Shown: in pieces, positions 34,283 through 42,550 of the stretch
Layout: every line of letters begins with the position of its first letter
How positions within the stretch are numbered: position 1 is the first letter of the stretch
Assembly (NCBI RefSeq): GCF_003854895.1
Contig: NZ_CP033966.1
Location: forward strand, 2,170,001 to 2,234,000
Direction: 5' to 3'
Length of the DNA stretch: 64,000 nucleotides
DNA from: Pigmentiphaga sp. H8
GTDB taxonomy: Bacteria > Pseudomonadota > Gammaproteobacteria > Burkholderiales > Burkholderiaceae_B
Notes under the pieces: model-generated
Database searches by the model: none
Seen by the model: only the letters and a program-made list of their open reading frames with translations
Told to the model about the DNA's origin: nothing
Program-made: the position numbers and the translations under genes

Positions 34283-35074
34283 ATGCGGCTGTTGGATCGA
34301 GTTGCGGTCATTACCGGAGGAGCTTCGGGAATCGGTCGGGCCATCGCCGACCGGTTCGCGGAAGAGGGGGCGCGTGTCGTGATCGCGGATCTCAGCGCCG
34401 AGGCCGGCGCCAGGGCGGCGGACGAGATCAATGGCGCCGCTTCGCGCGGGTCGGCGGCCCATTACGTCGTGGACGTCAGCGCTCGGGATCAGGTGCAGCA
34501 TTTCGCGGCGGCGGTGCAGGAGCGATTCGGCCGCATCGACGTGTTGATCAATAACGCGGGCGTGACGCGTTATCGCCCGTTCCTGGACGCCACGTCGGAC
34601 GACTGGAATGCCGTGCTGGACGTCGACCTGAAGGGCGTGTTCTTTTGCGCCCAGGCGGTCGCGCCGGCGATGGTCAGGCAGTCGTACGGGAAGATCGTCA
34701 ACATCGCCTCGGTCTCCGGCACCGGGTGTTCCGCACATGCCGCGGGCGGTTCGCCGGGAGGCAATGCCGCTTATGCGTCGGCCAAGGCGGGGGTGATACA
34801 ACTGACCAAGACCCTGGCGCGGGAGCTCGGACCGAGCGGCGTCAACGTGAACTGCGTCGCGCCGGGATTCTTCCTGACTCCGCTGACCGGCAGCACCCGC
34901 ACTCCGGAGCAGGTCAGGGAACACGTCGCGGCCCGTGCCGGCATGGCCGTGCTGAACCGGCCGGGCAAGGTCATCGAGCTGGCCAACAGCGTTCTCTTTC
35001 TGGCTTCCGACGAATCCAGCTTCATCGCCGGGCAGACTCTGTTCGTGGATGGCGGGCGAACCGACAGAATGTGA
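34283..35074 (+). CDS. short-chain dehydrogenase/reductase
   Basis: A 263-residue classical SDR: TGGASGIG cofactor motif (about 13-20), NNAGV (about 92), catalytic Ser in NIASVSG and the YASAK motif (about 166), and the INxxx/GQTLFVDGG C-terminus. I prefer ATG 34283, with AAGGAGG four bases upstream; ATG 34265 would put the ribosome site inside the gene. It heads the unit SDR-flavoprotein-SDR (34283-37368), rightward from box 4. Substrate unknown; a beta-hydroxyacyl-CoA or alcohol is typical. Confidence 0.9.
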   Translation: MRLLDRVAVITGGASGIGRAIADRFAEEGARVVIADLSAEAGARAADEINGAASRGSAAHYVVDVSARDQVQHFAAAVQERFGRIDVLINNAGVTRYRPFLDATSDDWNAVLDVDLKGVFFCAQAVAPAMVRQSYGKIVNIASVSGTGCSAHAAGGSPGGNAAYASAKAGVIQLTKTLARELGPSGVNVNCVAPGFFLTPLTGSTRTPEQVREHVAARAGMAVLNRPGKVIELANSVLFLASDESSFIAGQTLFVDGGRTDRM

Positions 35075-35088
35075 ACCGGAGACGGCAT

Positions 35089-36504
35089 ATGGCTGCGGAT
35101 CGGAAGTATGCCTGCGACGTGGCGGTGATCGGAGGGGGGATCTCGGGCCTGGTCGCGGCGGTGCGGTGCGCCCAGGGAGGCCTGCGCGTCCTGGTGCTGG
35201 AGCGCCAGTCCGGCGAGCGCTATCCGTGCAATTCGCGCCTGAGCGCCGGTGTGTGGCATATCTGTGCGTCGGACATCCTGGATGCCCCCGAAACTCTGGA
35301 ATCGAAGATGCTCGAGGCCACGGGAGGCGAGGCCGATCCGGCGCTGGCGCGGGTAGTGGCCCATGACGCGGCTCGGGTGGTCGACTGGCTGAAGGCGCTG
35401 GGTATCCGCTTCATGAAGGGGCCGTACGCCTATCAGCGGTTCGTGATGGCTCCGCCGGCGGTGTCGCCGCAGGGCGCGGCATGGGAAGGGTGCGGTCCCG
35501 ACGTGGCTCTGCAGACGCTCGAGGAAAAACTGAACGAGCTGGGCGGCAGCGTGCTGCGTGGGCACCGAGCCACCGGACTGGAGATGCTGCCGGAAGGGGT
35601 GGGAGGGCTGCACGGACTGACGCAGTCATCCGAGCCGTTCGAGGTGCGGGCGGGGAAAGTGATCATCGCCGACGGTGGTTTTCAGTCGGATCCCGGGCTG
35701 GTCAGGGAGTGGATCGCTCCCGATCCGGACAGATTGCTCGCGAGGAATTCGCGCGCCTCGACCGGAGACGGGCTGCGGATGGCCCGGGAAGCAGGCGGCG
35801 CGGCCAGCGACCTGCGTGGTTTCTACGGGCACCTGCTGTCCAGGGATGCCGCGCGGAACGAGGCCCTTTCTCCCTATCCGTACCTGGACTACCTGGCGAC
35901 CGCGGGGGTGGTGGTCGACGCCGCCGGCAGGCGAATCGCCGACGAGGGCCGGGGCGGGGTTTTCCTGGCCAACCGGGTGGCCGCGCGTTCCGATGCGGGG
36001 GACCACTTCGTGGTCACGGACCAGCGGATCTGGGAGGAGTGCGGGACATTCCGCATTACTTCGCCGAACCCGCTGCTGGCCCGGCTCGGGGCAACGATGT
36101 ATCAGGCGGACTCCATCGAGGCCGCAGCCGTGCTGGCCGGGATCGACGCGTCAGGGCTGGCCGCCACGGTAGCCGCGTACAACCGTGCGTTGGCCGATGG
36201 CTCGACCGCCAGCCTCGATCCAGCGCGCAGCGCGGACAAGTACAAGCCCTGGCCGCTCGTGGTGCCTCCCTTCCATGTCTTTCCGGTGTTGCCGGGTATC
36301 ACGTATACCATGGGGGGAATCGCCATCGACGCGCATGCGCGGGTCGTCACGAGTACGGGGATTCCCGTCGGGAACCTGTATGCGGCCGGATGCGCATCGG
36401 GCGGCCTGGAGGGCGGCACCCGGCACGGCTATGTGGGTGGACTGGTCAAGTCGGGAGTGACCGGCCTGCGGGCGGCGGAACACATCCTCGACATCCCGAC
36501 CTGA
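35089..36504 (+). CDS. FAD-dependent oxidoreductase, fumarate reductase/tricarballylate dehydrogenase-like
   Basis: The 471-residue flavoprotein has the N-terminal VIGGGISGLVAA motif, RYPCNSRLSAGVWH, RGFYGHLLSRDA and the C-terminal ITYTMGGIAIDAHARV and NLYAAGCASGGLEGG blocks. It clearly shares ancestry with the flavoprotein at 32394 (RYPCNxR, ADEGRGGV, AGCAxGGLEGG). Both probably desaturate or reduce a substrate next to a carbonyl group. Start ATG 35089 is 14 bp after the upstream SDR, with CGGAGA as ribosome site; the long frame from 34645 lies within that SDR. Two related flavoproteins could act on successive intermediates. Confidence 0.92.
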   Translation: MAADRKYACDVAVIGGGISGLVAAVRCAQGGLRVLVLERQSGERYPCNSRLSAGVWHICASDILDAPETLESKMLEATGGEADPALARVVAHDAARVVDWLKALGIRFMKGPYAYQRFVMAPPAVSPQGAAWEGCGPDVALQTLEEKLNELGGSVLRGHRATGLEMLPEGVGGLHGLTQSSEPFEVRAGKVIIADGGFQSDPGLVREWIAPDPDRLLARNSRASTGDGLRMAREAGGAASDLRGFYGHLLSRDAARNEALSPYPYLDYLATAGVVVDAAGRRIADEGRGGVFLANRVAARSDAGDHFVVTDQRIWEECGTFRITSPNPLLARLGATMYQADSIEAAAVLAGIDASGLAATVAAYNRALADGSTASLDPARSADKYKPWPLVVPPFHVFPVLPGITYTMGGIAIDAHARVVTSTGIPVGNLYAAGCASGGLEGGTRHGYVGGLVKSGVTGLRAAEHILDIPT

Positions 36505-36525
36505 AAAAATCTACGAATGGGAGTC

Positions 36526-37368
36526 ATGATGAGCGCATCTTCAGGATCCGGTGAAGGGTGGACGGCCGGCCAGCGTTTGCAGGCCAAGGTGGCGGTGGTC
36601 ATAGGCGGTGGCCAGAGTCCGGGCGAGGGAACAGGCAACGGGCGGGCGGTCGCGATGCGTTTCGCCCGCGAGGGGGCCCGCGTGCTGGTTTGCGACCGCA
36701 ATCTGGAGGCGGCCCAGGCGACGGCCGCGCTGATCCGCGAAGAAGGATTCGAGGCCGTCGCCTCGAAGGCCGACGTGACGGTCGAGCAGGATCTGGCGGC
36801 GGTGATGGACCTGGCGCTGGCACGGTGGGGCCGGCTCGACATCCTGCACAATAACGTGGGTATCAGCCTGGCCGGCGGCGATGCGGATCTGCTGGACATC
36901 ACGGAGGAAAGCTTCGACTTCGTGAGCAGGGTGAATCTGAGGGGAACCGTGTTCGCGTGCAAGCATGCCGTTCCCATCATGCGCAGACAACGGGCGGGGG
37001 CTATCGTCAACGTGGCTTCCGCCGCAGGGCCAGGCCTTTATCCCTATGTCGCGTACAAGGCGTCGAAAGCGGGCGTGATCGCATTCACCGAGCAACTGGC
37101 CCTGCAGAACGCCGGATACGGCATCCGGGCGAACGCGATTCTTCCCGGCCTGATCGGAACGCCCATGGCGGTGGAGGCCCGGGTCAGCAAGTTTGGAAAG
37201 TCGAGGGAAGACGTGGAAGCCGAGCGCGCCGCCAAGGTTCCGATGAAAAGGCAGGGAACAGCATGGGACGTGGCCAATGCCGCGCTCTATCTTGCTTCCG
37301 ACGAAGCCGGTTTCGTGACCGGCGTATCGTTGCTGGTCGACGGCGGGCGGATCCTGAACCGCGTGTAG
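36526..37368 (+). CDS. short-chain dehydrogenase/reductase
   Basis: The 280-residue SDR has an unusual cofactor loop, VIGGGQSPGEGTGNG, longer than the normal TGxxxGIG, and otherwise standard NNVG, NVASAAG and the catalytic YKASK motif (about 175), ending with VTGVSLLVDGG. Three in-frame ATGs occur (36517, 36526, 36529); GGGAG at 36519-36523 favours one of the last two. It follows the flavoprotein after about 20 bp and ends the rightward unit, facing the IclR gene with only 19 bp between. Substrate unknown. Confidence 0.9.
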   Translation: MMSASSGSGEGWTAGQRLQAKVAVVIGGGQSPGEGTGNGRAVAMRFAREGARVLVCDRNLEAAQATAALIREEGFEAVASKADVTVEQDLAAVMDLALARWGRLDILHNNVGISLAGGDADLLDITEESFDFVSRVNLRGTVFACKHAVPIMRRQRAGAIVNVASAAGPGLYPYVAYKASKAGVIAFTEQLALQNAGYGIRANAILPGLIGTPMAVEARVSKFGKSREDVEAERAAKVPMKRQGTAWDVANAALYLASDEAGFVTGVSLLVDGGRILNRV

Positions 37369-37387
37369 CGGCGCGCCCGCCCGGCAT

Positions 37388-38131
37388 CTACGGCATGGCC
37401 GCGACTGATCCTCCGAAGTGGCGCGAGATCTCAGCCGTGCCTTCCAGGAGTTCCTTGGTGAAGTGTTTCTCGTTGGACTGCATGCGTACCGTGGGGCCGC
37501 CTATGGACATGCAGTACTTCACCTCGTCGTTGACGTCGAAGATGGGCGCGGAGATCGCGGTCACGCCCAGCAGCCTTTCCCCGTGCGACACCGAGAATCC
37601 CGCCTGGCGGACTTCCTCGAGCTCGCGCACCACTTCCGCCTGGGTAATCTTGCGCGCCCGGGCCAGCGCCGACAGCAGCGGCGTGAGGTCCTTCTTGGGC
37701 ATGTAGGCCAGAAGGACCTTGGTGGCGGAACCCGCGACCAGGGGGACCTGTTCCCCGGGCTGGATCACGCTGCGCAGCGAAGACGCGGCAGATACCGCGT
37801 CCACGCAGACCCGGTTCTTGCCGATGATGGTATGGATGGAGACGGTCTCGCTGACTTCCTCGGCAATGCGGGCCATGATGGGACGCGAGATCTCGCGTAT
37901 GCCCAGCGTGCTTTTGACCAGTCCGGCAAGCCTGAGGAAGCGCAGGGAAAGGCAGTACTGCTGATCCTCGAGCCGGATCAGGTAGCCGGCCTTCTCGAGG
38001 CTGTGCACGATCCGGAACGCCGTCGATTTGGGAAGATCTATCCTGTCGGAGATCTCTTGCAAGGTGAGGCTTGTGCGGTCGGCGGTGAAGGATTCGAAGA
38101 TCGCGAGAATTCTTTGTACGGAACGCATCAT
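37388..38131 (-). CDS. IclR-family transcriptional regulator, likely reader of the GTTTCA-type palindromes
   Basis: The complete 247-residue protein has an N-terminal winged helix-turn-helix (about 5-65, with LTLQEISDRIDLPKSTAFRI around the recognition helix, ending DQQYCLSLRFL) and the IclR effector domain (about 75-245; PLVAGSATKVLLAY, GVTAISAPIFDV). It lies in the middle of the operons whose promoters carry GTTTCATTNAATGAAAC, and no other regulator gene lies between 26 and 58 kb, so it is the best candidate to bind them. Effector unknown. It follows the SDR at 38216 by 84 bp on the same strand, and its own promoter has TGAAAT-N17-ATTTCA. Confidence 0.92.
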   Translation of the reverse strand: MMRSVQRILAIFESFTADRTSLTLQEISDRIDLPKSTAFRIVHSLEKAGYLIRLEDQQYCLSLRFLRLAGLVKSTLGIREISRPIMARIAEEVSETVSIHTIIGKNRVCVDAVSAASSLRSVIQPGEQVPLVAGSATKVLLAYMPKKDLTPLLSALARARKITQAEVVRELEEVRQAGFSVSHGERLLGVTAISAPIFDVNDEVKYCMSIGGPTVRMQSNEKHFTKELLEGTAEISRHFGGSVAAMP

Positions 38132-38170
38132 GGTATGGAAGTCACGTGCCAGGAAAGGGGTGCCAGCTTG

Positions 38171-38199
38171 TGAAATGGGTTTTGTTGCCCGGAATTTCA
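38171..38199. promoter_or_regulatory. inverted repeat TGAAAT-N17-ATTTCA upstream of the IclR gene
   Basis: Half-sites resembling TGAAAC/GTTTCA, but with outward orientation and wide spacing, lie between the SDR stop and the IclR start. They could serve autoregulation. The different arrangement from the other boxes keeps confidence low. Confidence 0.3.
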
Positions 38200-38215
38200 G
38201 CCGGAATCCTGCCTA

Positions 38216-38977
38216 CTATACTTGACTTCCCTGGCCGTGGTCGCCGTAGCAGCCTTGCGTAATGGTGCTGCGGCCGCCGTCCACGACGATGTTCGCCCCG
38301 TTGACGTAGCCCGCCGAATCGCCGGCCAGGAACAGCGCCACGCGGGCGACGTCCTCGGGGGTTCCGGTCCGGCGGGAAGGGGTGAGCGCGACCAGCGCCG
38401 CGTCCTTGGCGCGGACGATGCCGTCCCGGATCCCGCCGGTGGATATGCAGTTGACGCGCAGTCCGTATCGGCCCAGGTCATGGGCCATGACGTGCGTCAG
38501 GGACACGAGCGCCCCTTTGGCGGCCGAGTAGGCGGCGATGGACGGATTGCCCAGGACGCCGTCTATCGACCCGTGATTGATGATGCATCCGCCGGGCCGC
38601 CGCTTCATCAGGGACAGGAAGCCTTGCGCGCAGACGAACGCCGCGGTCAGGTTCCTTCCGATCATGGTGGCCCAGGTCTGGCCGGTGGTGGCTTCGAAGG
38701 ACTGTTCGACGACCCTGCCGGCCAGGTTGAAGAGTATGTCCACCCCTTCGACCGCGCGGGCGCATTCCGCGGCCACGCGGCGCACGTCGTCCTCGTTCGT
38801 GACGTCGACGAGGAAATCCGGTGGTGTGAGGCCATCGGCGCCGCGAGGGGGCCAGCCGTCCGAGCTGTCGTCCAGGCATATGACACGGGCGCCGGCCGCC
38901 GTGAAGAGATCGGCCGAGGCCCGGCCGATGCCATAAGGATTCCCGGTGATGACCGCGGTTTTCCCGTGCAGGTCCAT
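38216..38977 (-). CDS. short-chain dehydrogenase/reductase
   Basis: This 253-residue SDR has the cofactor region VITGNPYGIG (8-17), catalytic Ser in NHGSIDG and YSAAK (about 155), and the C-terminal GYVNGANIVVDGG. I start it at ATG 38977 with AGGAAGAG upstream; the frame extending to 39490 runs through the divergent MmgE/PrpD gene and is spurious. It is read leftward from box 5 and may be co-transcribed with the IclR gene 84 bp further on. The Asp in VICLDD after the second strand suggests NAD(H) preference, an inference from the family. Substrate unknown. Confidence 0.9.
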   Translation of the reverse strand: MDLHGKTAVITGNPYGIGRASADLFTAAGARVICLDDSSDGWPPRGADGLTPPDFLVDVTNEDDVRRVAAECARAVEGVDILFNLAGRVVEQSFEATTGQTWATMIGRNLTAAFVCAQGFLSLMKRRPGGCIINHGSIDGVLGNPSIAAYSAAKGALVSLTHVMAHDLGRYGLRVNCISTGGIRDGIVRAKDAALVALTPSRRTGTPEDVARVALFLAGDSAGYVNGANIVVDGGRSTITQGCYGDHGQGSQV

Positions 38978-38990
38978 GACTCTTCCTGTT

Positions 38991-39007
38991 GTTTCGTTAG
39001 ATGAAAC
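38991..39007. promoter_or_regulatory. IclR-type operator (box 5)
   Basis: GTTTCGTTAGATGAAAC matches 14 of 16 defined consensus positions, in the 100-bp gap between the leftward SDR and the rightward MmgE/PrpD gene. An extra AATGGAAC half-site lies at 39019-39026, and TGATACCAT at 39032-39040 may be part of the rightward promoter. Confidence 0.65.
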
Positions 39008-39077
39008 CAAGACTGACCAATGGAACTTAAATGATACCATCGCAGCCCATGCCAAGACAGCCCGTGGAGACTGAAAG

Positions 39078-40481
39078 ATGGCCCTGCCGAACCCCATCGA
39101 CGCCAGCGCGGCGCGAGGCAATGCGAACCGCCTGCTCGAGTTCCTGCACGGTGTCGGACAGATGCCGGAGTCGGCGCCGACGGACCTGGCGCGGTGGTGC
39201 TTGTTGGATGCCCTGGGGTGCGGCCTGCTCGGATCGCGGCAACCCTGGGGAAGCATCGTCCAGGACGACGTTCTGGAGGGAAGCGGTCCGGGAAGCTCCA
39301 GTATCCTGGGCCGGCGGCAGAGGGTCGGAGCGAGCCAGGCGGCGTTGTGCAATGGCACGGCGATGCACGGATTCGAGCTGGACGACCTGCTGGCCGCCGC
39401 GTTGATCCATCCGGGGGCGGTCATCGTGCCGGCCGCTCTGGCGGCGGCGGAGGCCGCCGATGCGGACGGGCTCGCGCTGCTCAGGGGCATCGTCGCGGGC
39501 TACGAGGCAACTGAGCGCATCAGTCTCGCGCTGGGAACGGATCCGTCCAGCAGGGGATTCCACAAGACGAGCGTGGTCGGGCCGGTGGCGGGCGCGGTCG
39601 CGGCCGGCGTGTGCATGGGGTTGGACTTCAGGAAGCTCCAGTGGGCCGTGGGCCTGGCGTGTTCGTGCGCCTCGGGGATCAAGAACTTCGCGGTCGGTGG
39701 CGGCGCGGGCATGGTGAAGCGTCTGCACGCGGGCAGAGCCGCGGAGGCCGCGGTCCGGGCCGTGATGCTGGCCGATCGTGGATTCACCGCCCCGCTTGGC
39801 GCAATAGACGGAAAGTTCGGGCTGCTCGAAGCGTTCGGCGGCGCATCCGCCCGGCCCGAATTGCTCGATGCGCAACTGGGGGGGCGCTGGGCGCTCGACG
39901 ATGTGTGGGTCAAAGTCTATCCGATCTGCGGATGGATACAAGGGGTCGTCCAATTGCTGCTCGAGATGCGGGCGGAACATTCCCTGGATCCGGTCGAGAT
40001 CGGGAAAGTCACGGTGGCGACGAGTTCGTTCGCCGTCAAGTACAACGGCAGCACCGAAATCGTCGATACCATGGATGCGCAGTACAGCATTCCTTATTGC
40101 GCGGCGGTGGCCTTGACAGGCGATCCGCTCGACCCCGGCGAATACGGCGACGAGCGGATCCAGGACTCCCGGCGACGCGCGCTCGCGTCGAAAGTGAAAC
40201 TGACGGTGGACGGACATGCGGATGCCGTCTATCCCAAGCGCTTCGCCTGCCATGTCACCGTCTCGATGAAAGACGGATCGCGGTTCGAGGCGCGCACGCA
40301 GGATGCGCACGGGACGCCGGGCGATCCCTGTACCGGGGCCGAGCGGGTGGTCAAATTCTCCAGGCTGTGCGAACTGGCGGGGCTGGGCCTGGACGCCGCT
40401 TCCGTGGCCGAAGGCGTCCGGTGCCTGTCGTCGGGCTCGTCCGTCCGCGTTCTGATGAACCTGCTGCAACCCGCCCGATGA
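39078..40481 (+). CDS. MmgE/PrpD family protein
   Basis: The 467-residue product carries the family domain, with MHGFELDDLLAAALIHPGAVIVPAALAAAEA around residues 100-128 (the FELDD and HPG elements correspond to the catalytic DD and H regions) and KVYPICGWIQGVV in the second domain. ATG 39078 follows a GAAAGATG context without a strong ribosome site. It is read rightward from box 5 and is coupled to the Ldh2-type dehydrogenase gene downstream. The family chemistry suggests dehydration, decarboxylation or epimerisation of a hydroxy or dicarboxylic acid. Confidence 0.89.
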   Translation: MALPNPIDASAARGNANRLLEFLHGVGQMPESAPTDLARWCLLDALGCGLLGSRQPWGSIVQDDVLEGSGPGSSSILGRRQRVGASQAALCNGTAMHGFELDDLLAAALIHPGAVIVPAALAAAEAADADGLALLRGIVAGYEATERISLALGTDPSSRGFHKTSVVGPVAGAVAAGVCMGLDFRKLQWAVGLACSCASGIKNFAVGGGAGMVKRLHAGRAAEAAVRAVMLADRGFTAPLGAIDGKFGLLEAFGGASARPELLDAQLGGRWALDDVWVKVYPICGWIQGVVQLLLEMRAEHSLDPVEIGKVTVATSSFAVKYNGSTEIVDTMDAQYSIPYCAAVALTGDPLDPGEYGDERIQDSRRRALASKVKLTVDGHADAVYPKRFACHVTVSMKDGSRFEARTQDAHGTPGDPCTGAERVVKFSRLCELAGLGLDAASVAEGVRCLSSGSSVRVLMNLLQPAR

Positions 40482-40501
40482 AACCGTTTCCTGGAGATGC
40501 C

Positions 40502-41533
40502 ATGAATGCCCGACTGCTGGACCAACCGACCGCCGATACGGTAAGGATGAGCGTTGCCGAGGCCCGGGCCCTGGGCGAGGCCGCGCTTTGCAGGATAGGT
40601 TTCACCCAGGACGAAGCGGCGATGGTGGCCGAACATCTGGTGGATGCCGCCACGTGGGGCTATGAGTTCGCCGGACTGCCGCGGATCCTGGTGATCGCCG
40701 ACAGGCCGGAGCTGCAGCGGCCGCGCCAGCCCGTGTCCGTCGTCAGGGAAACACCGGTTTCGGCGCTGCTCGACGGCGGCAACCACGTCGGATACGTGTC
40801 GATTCCCCGCGCCGTCGAGGTCGTACTGGACAAGGTCCATGGTTCCGGCGTTGCGATAGTAGGACTTCGGAACAGCTGGTTCGCCGGGCGCAATGCCTAC
40901 TATCTGGAACGGATAGCCAGGGCCGGTTTCGCGGTGGTGTATTTCGGCAGCAGCACGCCCACCGTCGTGCCGCCGGGGGCCGCCAGGAAAATCCTCGGCA
41001 CCAATCCTCTCGCGATTGCCCTGCCCGGCAAGGACAATCCATTCATCTTCGATATGGGCACCGGCGCGGTGATGACCGGGGAAATCATGCTCAAGTCATT
41101 CCTGGGCGAAGACTTCGCGGAGATCGTCGGCATCAATGCGCGCGGAGAGCCGACGCGGGCCGCGAGCGAGCTGAAGGAGGGCGGCGTGTTTCCTTTCGGC
41201 GGACACAAGGGCTATGGCGTGTCGTTGGCGATCCAGGCGATGGGCCTGCTGGCGGGTTCCCGGTTCCGGTTGGGCGAGGTCAGCGACTTTGGTTCGTTGT
41301 TCATCGCATTCGATCCGGAGTTGCTCATGTCCAGGGAGCAGTTCGTCGCGGAACTGGACGAGCTGCTCGCCAAGGTGAAGGCCTTGCCTCGCCAGCCGGG
41401 CATTTCCGAGATCCGTGTGCCTTCCGAGCGCGGTTTCAGGGAAAGGGAGATCCGCCGCCGGGAAGGCATCCTGGTGAACCGGTACGTCGTCGACCGGCTC
41501 AACGAGATCTGCGGGGCAGGTCGGCCGGCCTGA
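40502..41533 (+). CDS. malate/L-lactate dehydrogenase family (Ldh2, non-Rossmann) oxidoreductase
   Basis: This 343-residue NAD(P)-dependent enzyme belongs to the sulfolactate/ureidoglycolate/malate dehydrogenase family. Visible motifs are FTQDEAAMVAEHLVDAATWGYEFAGLPRI-type N-terminal helices, the catalytic-His-region GNHVGYVSIPRAVE, NSWFAGRNAYYLER, GTNPLAIALPG and PFGGHKGYGVSLAIQ. The family usually has SHF/HGxxR motifs; here NNS/NSWFAGR suggests an atypical active site. ATG 40502 has CTGGAGA upstream; ATG 40478 overlaps the preceding stop (ATGA) and is possible. It is downstream of the MmgE/PrpD gene and converges with the Bug gene at 41542. Likely substrate: a 2-hydroxy acid. Confidence 0.9.
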   Translation: MNARLLDQPTADTVRMSVAEARALGEAALCRIGFTQDEAAMVAEHLVDAATWGYEFAGLPRILVIADRPELQRPRQPVSVVRETPVSALLDGGNHVGYVSIPRAVEVVLDKVHGSGVAIVGLRNSWFAGRNAYYLERIARAGFAVVYFGSSTPTVVPPGAARKILGTNPLAIALPGKDNPFIFDMGTGAVMTGEIMLKSFLGEDFAEIVGINARGEPTRAASELKEGGVFPFGGHKGYGVSLAIQAMGLLAGSRFRLGEVSDFGSLFIAFDPELLMSREQFVAELDELLAKVKALPRQPGISEIRVPSERGFREREIRRREGILVNRYVVDRLNEICGAGRPA

Positions 41534-41541
41534 GCCGTCGA

Positions 41542-42525
41542 TCACTCGGGCTGTATCCCCGCTTCGCGTAGTTCGGTGGACCACCGGGCAAGGTCTTTTC
41601 GCGCCCAGTCGGTGAACTCCTGAGGCGTGCTGCCGATGAGCGTGAAGCTGAGGCTTTCCAACTGCTTGCGCACGTCCGGCGTCTTGAGGATGTCCGCGAG
41701 CTTGCTGCTCAGTTTTTCGATGATCGCCGTTGGCGTCCTGGCAGGCGCCAGCATGCCGTAACAGGTGTTCACTTCGAAGCCCGGGAAACCCGCTTCCGCC
41801 AAGGTCGGGACGTCGGCGACCAGCGGCAGGCGCTTCGAGGACGTCACGGCGAGCGGCCTGACCCGGCCTTCCCGCGCATACGGCACCATTTCATGCGGGG
41901 CGGAGAAGAGCATGTTCACCTCGCCGGCCAGCATGGCCTTGTTCGACAGTCCGGCACCCTTGTACGGGACGTGGACCATTTTCAGCTTCGTGCGCTGCAG
42001 GAAGAGCATGGCCGAAAGATAGCTGGTCGTGCCTATGCCGGAGGAGCCGAAGGTCAGGCCGTCCGGCCTGGACCTGGCGTAAGCGACGAGCTCGCTTACC
42101 GACTTCACCGGTATCGATTCGTGCACGACCAGCATGTTGGGCGCGCACGCCAGCAAGGATATCCGCTCGAAGTCGTTCATCGTGTCGTACGGCAGCTTCT
42201 TGTACAGGCTGGGGTTCAGCGTATAGCCGCCGGCAATGAGGAGCAGCGTGTAGCCATCCGGGCTGGCCTGGGCCACCGCGGAGGTTCCGATGATGCCGCC
42301 CGCGCCGGGGCGGTTGTCGACCACCACGGTCTTGCCCCAGCTTTCCGTCAGCTTGGCGCCGAGGAAGCGCGCCAGCACGTCGATTCCCCCTCCTGGCGAC
42401 GACGGCGCGATGATCCGGATCGTTTTTTCAGGGTAGGCCTCGCCGTTGGCGGCCTGGACACCGGCCATGAGAAGCACGGCAACTGCCAGCGAGGAAAGAC
42501 GATGGTTCTTCATTGCCTTGTTCAT
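41542..42525 (-). CDS. Bug/TctC-family periplasmic solute receptor
   Basis: This 327-residue Bug receptor has a Sec leader cut near VQA/A (residues 25-26), then EAYPEKTIRIIAPSSPGGGIDVLAR, VDNRPGAGGIIG, SPDGYTLLLI and HVPYKGAGLSNKAMLAGEVN. A CGGAGACAG ribosome site precedes ATG 42525. It is the last gene of the leftward run FadB-rubredoxin-CapA-SDR-Bug, 25 bp after the SDR gene, so it is presumably expressed from the region with box 6. The convergent Ldh2-type gene ends 8 bp away. Ligand unknown. Confidence 0.92.
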   Translation of the reverse strand: MNKAMKNHRLSSLAVAVLLMAGVQAANGEAYPEKTIRIIAPSSPGGGIDVLARFLGAKLTESWGKTVVVDNRPGAGGIIGTSAVAQASPDGYTLLLIAGGYTLNPSLYKKLPYDTMNDFERISLLACAPNMLVVHESIPVKSVSELVAYARSRPDGLTFGSSGIGTTSYLSAMLFLQRTKLKMVHVPYKGAGLSNKAMLAGEVNMLFSAPHEMVPYAREGRVRPLAVTSSKRLPLVADVPTLAEAGFPGFEVNTCYGMLAPARTPTAIIEKLSSKLADILKTPDVRKQLESLSFTLIGSTPQEFTDWARKDLARWSTELREAGIQPE

Positions 42526-42550
42526 GACTGTCTCCGGTGCGTTGCAGGGG

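Noticed and set aside
38978..39490. Extension of the SDR frame at 38216 up to 39490
   Set aside because: It runs antisense through the MmgE/PrpD gene; the SDR begins at ATG 38977 with its own ribosome site.
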